A stretch of 8,349 nt of DNA, from the NCBI GenBank assembly GCA_028274825.1, contig JAQCMZ010000065.1, forward strand, positions 1 through 8,349, in the 5' to 3' direction. This document shows, piece by piece, positions 1 to 6,640 of the stretch. The DNA is from Haloferacaceae archaeon. Its GTDB lineage: Archaea > Halobacteriota > Halobacteria > Halobacteriales > Haloferacaceae. Made by a program: the position numbers and the translations under genes. The notes below the pieces were generated by a model. The model was not told the DNA's origin and searched no databases. It saw only the letters and a list, made by a program, of their open reading frames with translations. Positions within the stretch are counted from its first letter, which is position 1; every line of letters begins with the position of its first letter.

Positions 1-601
1 GCAGAGCGGGAAAGGAAAGAAACTCTTCCTGTCGTTCGGGTTAAGCGCGGTCGTCGTGATTAGCCTCGTGGTCTACTCATATGGGCTCTTACTCTACGTC
101 GAACAGGGCCCCACAGAGGAGGTAGAAACCGAGATGGAAGTCGAAGTCGTCGGCCACCAGTATTTCTGGGAGTTCATCTACCCGAATGGCGAATCGACGA
201 GCGACCAGTTGGTGGTTCCTGCGAACACGCGAGTGGAATTAAAAGTCACATCTAATGACGTGTGGCACAACTTTGGGGCACCAGATCTGCGTATCAAATC
301 CGACGCAATCCCTGGAGAGTACTCTCACACGTGGTTCGCTGTCGAGGAGCCTGGAGAATACATGATCAATTGCTACGAACTGTGCGGCGCCGGGCACTCC
401 GGCATGAAAGGGACGTTGACAGTTATTGAAGAAGGCAAATACAAATCCTGGCATCAGAACGAATTCGAGTCGAATAGTCAGACACAGACCTCTGTGGACG
501 AAGAGGCTGCCGCGGATGAACAGGCTGGCACAGACGATCAAGATGCCGAGGCTGACCAATCCACCGAGCGTGTTCGTGGTGTCGGGGTGATAGCTGCATG
601 A
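1..601 (+). CDS. coxB: Cytochrome c oxidase subunit II, 3' part (CuA protein)
   Basis: This subunit takes electrons from a soluble or membrane-anchored donor and passes them through its binuclear CuA centre to subunit I; the CuA domain faces the outside of the cell. The reading frame is open from base 2 to the stop at 599-601, so the true start lies before the window and the GTG at 56 is internal. A hydrophobic helix (about bases 20-105) is followed by a beta-rich cupredoxin domain. All CuA ligands are visible: His (codon 266-268) and the cluster C-Y-E-L-C-G-A-G-H-S-G-M starting at 371 (Cys, Glu carbonyl, Cys, His, Met). This rules out a quinol oxidase subunit. The aromatic patch reads GHQYFWEF instead of the usual GHQWYW. 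A tail of about 50 residues, rich in Asp, Glu and Gln, follows the domain and is typical of halophile surfaces. The stop overlaps the coxAC start (ATGA), which implies translational coupling. Family assignment is secure; the donor is inferred. Confidence 0.95.
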   Translation, partial: QSGKGKKLFLSFGLSAVVVISLVVYSYGLLLYVEQGPTEEVETEMEVEVVGHQYFWEFIYPNGESTSDQLVVPANTRVELKVTSNDVWHNFGAPDLRIKSDAIPGEYSHTWFAVEEPGEYMINCYELCGAGHSGMKGTLTVIEEGKYKSWHQNEFESNSQTQTSVDEEAAADEQAGTDDQDAEADQSTERVRGVGVIAA

Positions 602-3039
602 GTGGGCTTCCGCCCACGTCGTCTGTCCGTCGATGGTTCCTCACGACGAATCACAAAGATGTTGGAATCTTGTATACGCTGACAGCACTGTTTTTCCTTA
701 TTTTTGGGGGATCTCTCGCACTGCTGATCCGGTTTCAACTGTGGGAACCGGGCGCGCAGGTTCTGTCCGGATCAGCCTACAACGAAGCCGTCACCGCTCA
801 CGGGCTGGTGATGGTCTTCTGGTTCCTCTCACCGTTCGCGTTCGGATTTGCGAATTACTTCATACCCCTCCAAATTGGGGCTAACGATCTCGCGTTTCCC
901 CGGCTGAACGCCCTCTCGTACTGGCTGTACGTGTTGTCGGGCGCCATGCTGGCTATCTCGTTTTTCCAGGGCGGCACGATGAACGCTGGGTGGACGCTGT
1001 ACGCGCCACTGAACGTTCCCGCATACACTCCCACAATCGGGGCGACCGGGGCTGTTCTCGGGTTAGCGATGTTCACCATGGGGATTACCGCGTCGACGGT
1101 CAACTTTCTCGTGACGATTCATCACTCCCGCGCCGAGGGACTGGGCCTGATGGATATGCCGATGTTCACGTGGTCGATTCTGCTGACCACCTGGATGATG
1201 CTGTTTGCGTTTGCGTCGTTACTGGCGACAGGACTGATCCTCGCATCCGACCGAATCTTCGGGAGTGTCTTTCTGTCAGCGACTGAAGGCGGGTCACTTC
1301 TGTGGGGGCATCTGTTCTGGTTTTTCGGTCACCCAGAGGTGTACATTGTCTTCTTTCCGGCGTTGGGTGTGATGTTAGAGCTATTCCAGACGTTTGCCGG
1401 AAAACGACTTGTTGGTCGGAAATGGGTGATTATCGCGATGTGTCTCATCTCAATCCAGTCGTTCCTTGTCTGGATGCATCATATGTTCTTGACGACGATC
1501 AATTTGGAGATCAAGACGCTCATGATGGCCACCACAATCGGAATCTCTCTCCCATTCGACTTGCTGGTGTTTGCGTTGATTTATACGCTCATCAAGGGGC
1601 GCATCCAACTGACTACCCCGTTCTTGTTCGGGTTTGGCGCGCTTCTCCTGTTCATTCTCGGTGGGATCACCGGGGTTTTCCTTGGAGCGATCGTGCTTGA
1701 TTATGAGTTCCGCGGAACCTACTGGGTCGTCGCACACTTCCATTATGTAATGTTTGGTGGCGCAACTGCGCTCTTCGGGGGACTATACTACTGGTTCCCG
1801 AAGATGACTGGGAAAATGTACGACGAATTCCTCGGGAAAGTCCATTTCGTCGCCTTCTTCATTGGGTTCAACGCGGTGTACTTCTCGATGTTTACTGCCT
1901 GGGAAACTCCACGTCGGGTCTACGAATACGATCCGGCCTTCACTGGACTGCATCAGATTGGCACTATCGGAGCGATGATTCTCGGGTTGTCGTTTTTCAT
2001 TATGTTCTACAACTTCGCGAAAAGCATCGTTTCCGGGCCTGATGCGCCCGAAAATCCCTGGGACTACTCTCGGACGGCTGAGTGGACAGTTCCATCACCA
2101 CCGCCGCTGGATAACTGGGACGGTAGGCCCAGTTACGCCTCCGGAAAACTAGAATTTGTCAAGGGTGCAATCGCCGACGGAGAGGGTGAACGGGCGGCCA
2201 CCGACGGCGGTCACGCCGGCCACACTGACACCACATACCCGCTCGACACTGAGCACCCCAGCCACGCGAGTATCTGGCCGTTCGCAGTCAGTTTTTCGAC
2301 ACTGTTGTTGTTCATCGGGCTGTCGGGAATCCAGTCGTTCGAAGTCTTACATCCCGCTTACGGTGTCTTGTGCGTTATCGGACTGATATCACTGGTCTAC
2401 AGCGGTCTCAAATTCGCAGGGCAGGAGTTCTATGCCCCGCCGATGAAGTTCGCCGAGCGGTGGCCATTCGATGGAGTCGAGAAAAACAAACTCGGAATGT
2501 GGTTTTTCATCGCCTCCGATATCATGCTCTTTGGTGCGATTATTAGCGCCGGGATTTTCATCCGCGTCAACGCTGGGTGGATGTCCTGGCATCCAATCCC
2601 GAAGGCGCATTTCGGGCTGCTCAATACGTTCGTGTTGTTAACTTCCTCGTTCGCTGTCGTCCTCGCACTCGTGTCGGCCCGCCGGGAGAATCGCAAGGGG
2701 CTGCTGGCCTCACTCGGTGCGACGCTCCTCCTCGGGACGACATTTATGGGGATCAAAGGATACGAGTGGTACGAGAAGATTGTTCACGAAGGCATCACCA
2801 TCGGGTACGTCCCAGAAGAGCTGCCCTACACCGCTATCCAAGCAACCACCTACTACGTGACCACCGGTCTCCACGCAGTGCACGTGCTGATCGGGCTGAT
2901 CGCCGGTACATTCCTGTTTGTGCGCGCTTACCAGGGCAAGTTCCTCTCCGACGAGCGGCCTATCGAGTACTTTGGCCTCTACTGGCACTTCGTCGATATT
3001 GTGTGGGTCTTCTTGTTCCCCATCTTCTATCTAATGTGA
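598..3039 (+). CDS. coxAC: Cytochrome c oxidase subunit I-III fusion protein
   Basis: This is the catalytic, proton-pumping subunit of an A-type haem-copper oxidase fused to subunit III (813 residues; subunit I alone is about 550). It reduces O2 to water in the cytoplasmic membrane. The N-terminus carries the classic TTNHKDVGILYT. Low-spin haem ligands are H68 and H382, the high-spin haem ligand is H380 (AHFHYV), and CuB ligands are H245, H294 and H295, with Y249 in HPEVY as the cross-linked tyrosine. The D-channel is intact: N86, D97, N104 and E247. The K-channel is not: counting without gaps from the HH pair, the usual Thr and Lys become F320 and L323. PRR (438-440) contacts haem propionates. 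Residues about 500-557 form a polar, His/Asp/Glu-rich linker. Two extra helices (about 560-604) precede the subunit III part, which has GMWFFIASD (D641 replaces the usual Glu), LNTFVLLTSS, TGLHAVHVLIGL and YWHFVDIVW. The start overlaps coxB by four bases, so one operon is likely. Confidence 0.97.
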   Translation: MSGLPPTSSVRRWFLTTNHKDVGILYTLTALFFLIFGGSLALLIRFQLWEPGAQVLSGSAYNEAVTAHGLVMVFWFLSPFAFGFANYFIPLQIGANDLAFPRLNALSYWLYVLSGAMLAISFFQGGTMNAGWTLYAPLNVPAYTPTIGATGAVLGLAMFTMGITASTVNFLVTIHHSRAEGLGLMDMPMFTWSILLTTWMMLFAFASLLATGLILASDRIFGSVFLSATEGGSLLWGHLFWFFGHPEVYIVFFPALGVMLELFQTFAGKRLVGRKWVIIAMCLISIQSFLVWMHHMFLTTINLEIKTLMMATTIGISLPFDLLVFALIYTLIKGRIQLTTPFLFGFGALLLFILGGITGVFLGAIVLDYEFRGTYWVVAHFHYVMFGGATALFGGLYYWFPKMTGKMYDEFLGKVHFVAFFIGFNAVYFSMFTAWETPRRVYEYDPAFTGLHQIGTIGAMILGLSFFIMFYNFAKSIVSGPDAPENPWDYSRTAEWTVPSPPPLDNWDGRPSYASGKLEFVKGAIADGEGERAATDGGHAGHTDTTYPLDTEHPSHASIWPFAVSFSTLLLFIGLSGIQSFEVLHPAYGVLCVIGLISLVYSGLKFAGQEFYAPPMKFAERWPFDGVEKNKLGMWFFIASDIMLFGAIISAGIFIRVNAGWMSWHPIPKAHFGLLNTFVLLTSSFAVVLALVSARRENRKGLLASLGATLLLGTTFMGIKGYEWYEKIVHEGITIGYVPEELPYTAIQATTYYVTTGLHAVHVLIGLIAGTFLFVRAYQGKFLSDERPIEYFGLYWHFVDIVWVFLFPIFYLM

Positions 3040-3047
3040 CGACGGTG

Positions 3048-3097
3048 CAAACAGGCTCTGTTTGAGGACCGGCGACTCCTTTTGATTTCTTTCCGTT
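3048..3097 (+). terminator. Probable terminator of the coxB-coxAC transcript
   Basis: Nine bases after the coxAC stop there is a perfect 7-base inverted repeat, CAAACAG / CTGTTTG (3048-3054 and 3058-3064), with a 3-base loop. A T-rich stretch follows at about 3076-3097 (CCTTTT, then ATTTCTTTCC). Archaeal termination depends mainly on the oligo-T run, so the T-rich part is the stronger argument. No experimental support is available. Confidence 0.5.
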
Positions 3098-3577
3098 TCA
3101 GTGCTGTTTCAGCAATTTCAGTAAGCGACAGTAACGTTCACCTGTCGAGTCGGGTGTTTCACTGCGCAACTCTCTCGCCTGATGTCGGGGTGTTGCTTGA
3201 TGCTGCTCTCCGGCGTTACAACCCGTGTTCGATAGGTCTCGGAGAGTTGCGATGATAGCGAGGCAAGTGGTCACTCGCTTTCACGGGTAGGACCGACAGC
3301 CAGGACTTCCCACACGAGGCTGTCGCGTCCCTGGTGTGACACATCGGCTTGAGACGCGATTATCACTCTGAGATGAGTCCGCCGGAACAACCAGAAACTC
3401 TCGGGGTTGTGACCGCTGTCCGTCTGGAGAAGTCCCTGTCAACTCTGGCCGGGACTCCGAGCAACGCCGGTCTTCCGAATTCACTGTCGGAGGGGATTGA
3501 CTTCTTCCCACAACGACAGTGGTGGTCTCGCCTCACTCCCACGGTGACGGCGGTGTGGCACCGCCTGCAGTGCGGTC

Positions 3578-3601
3578 GTGTCAAGTCTCCAGCATTGACA
3601 C
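3578..3601. repeat. Inverted repeat GTGTCAA-N10-TTGACAC
   Basis: A perfect 7-base inverted repeat with a 10-base spacer lies about 110 bases upstream of the gene at 3710. The half-sites are 17 bases apart, less than two helical turns. It could be a hairpin in an RNA or a dimeric regulator site. Nothing in the sequence decides between these, and chance is possible. Confidence 0.4.
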
Positions 3602-3709
3602 ACCCACTACTGGAAATGTGAGGGTACCGTTCGCGAACTGTACTGCGAGCTGATAGGTCGGGGAAAACAGAACCGTCGGGGTCTTGTATGATCTCTGTAC
3701 ACGTCAAAT

Positions 3710-4165
3710 ATGGACAACGCTGGCGTGGGTCGTCTTCGCGTACTCGCCGGAGTTTTTGCATTAATCGTCGCAGGAGTCCATCTCCTCCACACGAGTCATG
3801 GTGTGCCCGGGCTGGTCCAGTGGATGCGGATCGGGTTCATCGGCGATCCGCGGCCGCTGCTGTTTGTTCCGGCGGGATTTTTCATACTGACGGGAATCGG
3901 TCTCGGCTATTTCGGTCTCTACCGTCGCGCCGTCTATGTGAGTGGAATCGCGATATGTCTAGGGTTTATTCTCGGGTTCGGCGTCTGGCATACTGTCCTC
4001 GATCACGGCGCGTTTTGGCCGTATATCGAAACGCAGGGGCACGGTGGAGACCCACTGATCGTCATGTATGAACATCTCCGACTCGACCGATTGATACTCA
4101 TCTCGAAAATCGCTGAATCACTGCTGGCGGTTATCCTTGGAGTGTTATACCGGGTCGATCGGTGA
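3710..4165 (+). CDS. Uncharacterised His-rich four-helix membrane protein
   Basis: I do not recognise a named family for this 151-residue protein. Four hydrophobic segments are visible at about residues 11-27, 49-70, 74-98 and 127-147, so it should sit in the cytoplasmic membrane. Histidines cluster near the membrane edges: H24, H27 and H30 at the end of helix 1, H94 and H99 after helix 3, and H111 and H122 in the last loop, which could bind haem or a metal. The polar residues, codon use and uninterrupted frame look genuine. It lies between coxAC and two further oxidase-like small genes on the same strand, so an accessory or assembly role in the oxidase is a reasonable guess by context only. 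The ATG at 3710 lies about 25 bases after a weak TATA-like TTGTATG (3684-3690) and no Shine-Dalgarno is apparent, consistent with a leaderless message. Confidence 0.8.
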   Translation: MDNAGVGRLRVLAGVFALIVAGVHLLHTSHGVPGLVQWMRIGFIGDPRPLLFVPAGFFILTGIGLGYFGLYRRAVYVSGIAICLGFILGFGVWHTVLDHGAFWPYIETQGHGGDPLIVMYEHLRLDRLILISKIAESLLAVILGVLYRVDR

Positions 4166-4178
4166 ATGAGTCGCTCAT
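4166..4178 (+). terminator. Small hairpin directly after the stop
   Basis: ATGAG-TCG-CTCAT, a 5-base stem with a 3-base loop, begins immediately after the TGA at 4163-4165. It could mark the transcript end, but no T-run follows, so the call is tentative. Confidence 0.25.
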
Positions 4179-4686
4179 CGTGACTGGGCGTAATTCCCAT
4201 CTTCCTCGGGATCCGGTCGGACACAGCAGGTCACTCTGACGAGAGTACAGCTGAACACGGAGACAGCGAATGGTTTGAGCCACAGAAGTGTTCCAATACC
4301 GCTCATACCGTTCAGCTACCACTGACAGACAAATATGCGATGTACTGGGAGTGAAAACCCTGCTCACACCCACGACGGCGACGAGTGAGTCTCAGTTTCA
4401 CTCACATACCACTACACGTCCACCAGCAGGAGACTTCGCCCTTGCTTTCCACTGGACACTGGGACTCGAAGAAAGAAGGGCTACTGGTCCAGGCTGCTCA
4501 CAGTACTGGACGTCGCTGAAGTGCCGCGCCCCTGTCGGAGCAAGCAACAGCGGACAGATACCCACGAATACTACACCTTCCGAGAGGCCGGCGCCCCCGT
4601 CAGCGAGCCCGCAAGTCGGGAGAGACCAGTCAGTGCCGCGCCGGGGTCCTCACATAGCCATTCCACGATCTCAGTCGTGAGAGGAG

Positions 4687-4703
4687 GTCAAGGCTCTCTT
4701 GAC
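4687..4703. repeat. Inverted repeat GTCAAG-N5-CTTGAC
   Basis: A perfect 6-base stem with a 5-base loop. The outer part of each arm (GTCAA/TTGAC) is shared with the inverted repeat at 3578-3601. This may be coincidence, since the spacing differs (5 against 10 bases). Confidence 0.3.
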
Positions 4704-4865
4704 AACTGGAATTCATTCAGCACATCCCGGTCGCTGTCCCTACACAGATAGGCCAGTCGAGAGATTCGAGTATGGCAGAAGCACCGCGAGACCAGCCTGA
4801 ATGTCGGGGATGAATTTCACGAGTGTCGATGCTGTCCGTCGGCCACAGAACCGAAGTACCGTCCT

Positions 4866-4880
4866 CGAAACGGCTAAAAC
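4866..4880 (+). promoter_or_regulatory. BRE/TATA promoter of the 46-residue gene
   Basis: CGAAA (4866-4870, BRE-like) is followed by the A/T-rich CTAAAAC (4874-4880). The box centre is about 25 bases before the ATG at 4902, so transcription should start at or near the A of the start codon and give a leaderless mRNA, the usual haloarchaeal arrangement. This is one of the clearest promoters in the window and supports the small gene being real. Confidence 0.6.
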
Positions 4881-4901
4881 CGTGCCGCGCTGACTGCAGA
4901 T

Positions 4902-5042
4902 ATGATCGAGGCTGTCGCCTCAGTCCCCGGATTACAGGAAGAAGTTTTCCGAGGCGCGTTCTGGGCTGCCGTTGGGGTTGGATTTTGGATCGCGGGGCCC
5001 GTCATCGGCTTTTTTGTGTGGGAATATTACAGGGGAGACTGA
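4902..5042 (+). CDS. 46-residue one-helix membrane protein, candidate oxidase small subunit
   Basis: This short gene runs from ATG 4902 to TGA 5040-5042. The product starts MIEAVASVPGLQEEVF, continues into one hydrophobic segment at about residues 19-40 rich in Gly, Val, Phe and Trp, and ends EYYRGD. Support comes from the well-placed BRE/TATA box, a sharp amphipathic-then-hydrophobic layout typical of single-span proteins, and its place 217 bases before the subunit IV-like gene. Tiny one-helix subunits are known in other oxidases (subunit IV of Paracoccus aa3, subunit IIa of Thermus ba3, CcoQ of cbb3), so a structural or stabilising subunit of this oxidase is plausible. That role is inferred from size, topology and context; no motif proves it. 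Confidence 0.7.
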   Translation: MIEAVASVPGLQEEVFRGAFWAAVGVGFWIAGPVIGFFVWEYYRGD

Positions 5043-5074
5043 CACAAGCTGGAGGCTTTCACGGATGGGGATGT

Positions 5075-5096
5075 GTTCACTATATTTGCAGTGAAC
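5075..5096. repeat. Inverted repeat GTTCACT-N8-AGTGAAC around a TATA-like core
   Basis: Perfect 7-base arms flank an A/T-rich 8-base spacer (ATATTTGC). It lies in the 217-base spacer between the 46-residue gene and the subunit IV-like gene. It could be a dimeric regulator site or a transcript hairpin. The symmetry is seen directly; the function is unknown. Confidence 0.45.
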
Positions 5097-5259
5097 CCCG
5101 GGATCAAGTTCCTAGGTAGTCACCTCATACCGCCTGTATATCCAGAATACGTCCTCGGATGCAATAGACAGTCGAGGATTCGTCGAGAGACGGGCCGGGA
5201 GATGGTGCTGGACCGGTTCGCAATGGATTTAACTGCTCATTACACACTGGTAGCTATCA

Positions 5260-5556
5260 ATGGCGTCCGATTCGATCAAATTATACAGTGTGGTTTATGT
5301 GGCGCTACTCGGTCTTGCTGGTTCGAAATACATATTCTTCCACGTGAATGAGGTCGTCTTCTTCATGGAGGTGAACCCGCTTGGTTACTGGCAGGCGATG
5401 GGCGCCACGATGACGACAGCCGTCTTGAAGACGACGCTGATTGTGGCGTATTTCCAGCATCTTCGATGGGAGCCACGATCGCTGACGAACCTAATGTTAC
5501 TGAGCGTGGCGCTTGTGATCCTTCTGATGGCGGCTGCCTCGTTCTCGATTATGTGA
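5260..5556 (+). CDS. Cytochrome c oxidase subunit IV-like protein (prokaryotic)
   Basis: The 98-residue product has three hydrophobic segments at about residues 8-27, 46-65 and 77-97, the layout of the prokaryotic COX IV family (about 90-110 residues). Between helices 2 and 3 it has LKTTLIVAYFQHLRWEPRS, which matches the family signature of a Lys at the start of helix 2 and a HL-(K/R) near its end. In related oxidases this subunit packs beside subunits I and III and has no redox centre. It lies on the same strand as coxAC but 2.2 kb downstream, whereas in many genomes it is adjacent. The ATG at 5260 was chosen because the family begins shortly before helix 1. An A/T-rich ATTTAAC at 5227-5233 is a possible TATA box, about 30 bases upstream. 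Confidence 0.85.
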   Translation: MASDSIKLYSVVYVALLGLAGSKYIFFHVNEVVFFMEVNPLGYWQAMGATMTTAVLKTTLIVAYFQHLRWEPRSLTNLMLLSVALVILLMAAASFSIM

Positions 5557-5663
5557 GTGAACCGCTTCGGCAAGGTCTCGATACACTCGGCTTGCGACAG
5601 CCGTCGATCCGTAGAGGACAGTATCTCACCGAGAGAACGATACCGGAGTCAGAAGTGGAATTG

Positions 5664-5670
5664 TTTTTTA
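5664..5670 (+). promoter_or_regulatory. TATA-like box / T-run before the GNAT gene
   Basis: TTTTTTA is centred about 27 bases before the ATG at 5694, fitting a leaderless haloarchaeal promoter. The same T-run could also end the upstream subunit IV transcript. No clear BRE is seen. Confidence 0.4.
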
Positions 5671-5693
5671 CCCTGACGGAGTGATATCCATGT

Positions 5694-6446
5694 ATGGAAA
5701 TTCGAGATGCAACACCAGAGGATGTCAGCACAATCCGGGACGTGGCGCTCGAGTCGATGCGGGCCTCGTACGGTGACGTTGTGTCTGATGAGATGCTCGA
5801 TGATGCTGTCGACGCGTGGTACGGTGAGTCGGCATTGACCGACAAAATACACGATGATACAACATTTTTTCCGGTCGCACTCGAGGATACTGAAGTCGTC
5901 GCGTTCGCAGAAAGCTACGTTGTCGACCGGCGCGAACGGGTCGGTGAAATTGATTGGCTCCACGTTCATCCCGATTCCCGTGGCAAGGGGTATGGAACAG
6001 CGTTACTCAACTACGTGGAATCTGCGGTCCGAGACGCAGAAGTAACGCGGATCGAGGGGCGAGTTCTCCAAGCGAACGAGTCTGGAGCAGCGTTTTTCGA
6101 TCGGTCGGGCTATGACCACGCTGGAGAGCGAACCGTCAGTATCGGCGATAACGATTTTCGCGAGATAATCTTTCTCAAGCAAGCAGATTTCGGCGAGCAG
6201 ATCCTCGTCGAGGCCCACACTGACGACGATGGAACCCGGGTATACGTCGCGTACGACGAATCAAGTCGAGGCTCTGAGTCACCCTTTTATGCGACTTACA
6301 CCGACCGGGCACACACCGAACGATACGGGTTCTTCTGTGGGGGGTGCCGCAGTTTCGACGCCGCTATCGGGACGATGGATGAAGTGCAGTGTGCGAACTG
6401 CGGGAATCGCCGGAAACCTGCACGATGGGACGCTGCATATCTCTGA
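5694..6446 (+). CDS. GNAT N-acetyltransferase with C-terminal zinc ribbon
   Basis: Residues 1-160 form a GNAT domain that would transfer an acetyl group from acetyl-CoA to an amine: it begins MEIRDATPEDVSTI, has the acidic strand EIDWLHVHPDSRGKGYG with the pyrophosphate-binding R96-G-K-G-Y-G101, and the later ANESGAAFFDRSGY that closes the fold. Residues 165-250 are a second domain with C215-x2-C218 and C233-x2-C236, a likely four-cysteine zinc site. I believe this pairing is a haloarchaeal family in which the tail is a domain of unknown function; the exact family name should be confirmed by search. The substrate cannot be told; the ribbon may bring the enzyme to a protein or nucleic acid. 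The 250-residue length is whole. The ATG at 5694 agrees with the GNAT start and the T-rich box 27 bases upstream; another ATG at 5690 is out of frame. Confidence 0.88.
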   Translation: MEIRDATPEDVSTIRDVALESMRASYGDVVSDEMLDDAVDAWYGESALTDKIHDDTTFFPVALEDTEVVAFAESYVVDRRERVGEIDWLHVHPDSRGKGYGTALLNYVESAVRDAEVTRIEGRVLQANESGAAFFDRSGYDHAGERTVSIGDNDFREIIFLKQADFGEQILVEAHTDDDGTRVYVAYDESSRGSESPFYATYTDRAHTERYGFFCGGCRSFDAAIGTMDEVQCANCGNRRKPARWDAAYL

Positions 6447-6456
6447 ACATCGGTCT

Positions 6457-6523
6457 CTCGAGAACTCGAGCGTTCCGCGCCAACTGAGCCTTCCAGTTGG
6501 CAACCCACTGTCACGTCGGTGGG
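6457..6523 (+). terminator. Cluster of three hairpins after the GNAT gene
   Basis: Three hairpins follow the stop within 80 bases: CTCGAG-AA-CTCGAG (6457-6470), CCAACTG-N7-CAGTTGG (6480-6500, perfect 7-base arms) and CCCAC-N10-GTGGG (6504-6523). They may stabilise or end the transcript. There is no strong T-run, so a role as mRNA 3' structure or as remains of a mobile element end is equally possible. Confidence 0.35.
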
Positions 6524-6589
6524 CCCGTCTGCGGTCCTTCGTGTGGGATACTCCACAGTTGAGGGATCACAGCGGGAACAGCGCGGAAG

Positions 6590-6609
6590 CCCACGGCTTG
6601 AGCCGTGGG
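6590..6609. repeat. Left-end subterminal palindrome
   Basis: The arms CCCACGGC and GCCGTGGG pair perfectly across a TTGA loop. Flanking GCGC (6581-6584) and GCGC (6615-6618) add outer symmetry. In IS200/IS605 elements such an imperfect-to-perfect hairpin is what TnpA recognises on single-stranded DNA. Confidence 0.6.
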
Positions 6610-6640
6610 AGAAAGCGCGTAATCGGTATGAGACTTCACC

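Larger units (their letters stand above)
3040..3709. other. Gene-poor gap between coxAC and the next gene
   Basis: No convincing gene is seen in these 670 bases. A plus-strand open frame at 3349-3621 and overlapping minus-strand frames exist, but none has a recognisable domain, promoter or the acidic composition of the real neighbours. The stretch holds the terminator-like hairpin at its start and an inverted repeat near 3578-3601. One plus-strand frame near 3509-3540 reads LPTTTVVVSP, faintly like the variable tail of haloarchaeal TnpB proteins. That is too weak to call a remnant, but a decayed insertion is a reasonable explanation for a gap of this size. Confidence 0.45.
4166..4901. other. 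Gene-poor gap of 736 bases
   Basis: Open frames on the plus strand (for example 4288-4680) have Ser/Thr/Pro/Arg-rich, non-acidic translations unlike the neighbouring genes, and no domain is recognised. Short hairpins occur, including GTGAGT...ACTCAC near 4384-4404 and GTCAAG-N5-CTTGAC at 4687-4703. The end of the gap carries the promoter of the 46-residue gene. The rest shows nothing I can assign; it may be decayed coding sequence or hold an unrecognised RNA. Confidence 0.45.

Noticed and set aside
56..601. GTG at 56 as the start of coxB
   Set aside because: The frame is open upstream to the window edge and the GTG falls inside the transmembrane helix, so it is an internal Val codon.
1302..1700. 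Open frames inside coxAC in other frames (for example 1302-1700 plus and 1450-1743 minus)
   Set aside because: They are shadows of the long, motif-rich coxAC frame.
3349..3621. A 90-codon plus-strand open frame in the gap after coxAC
   Set aside because: Arg/Ser/Pro-rich, non-acidic, with no domain and no promoter at a suitable distance; a vague likeness to a haloarchaeal transposase tail is too weak to call a pseudogene.
4288..4680. A 130-codon plus-strand open frame
   Set aside because: Composition is unlike haloarchaeal proteins, the start has no promoter, and no motif is recognisable; probably a chance open frame in GC-rich DNA.
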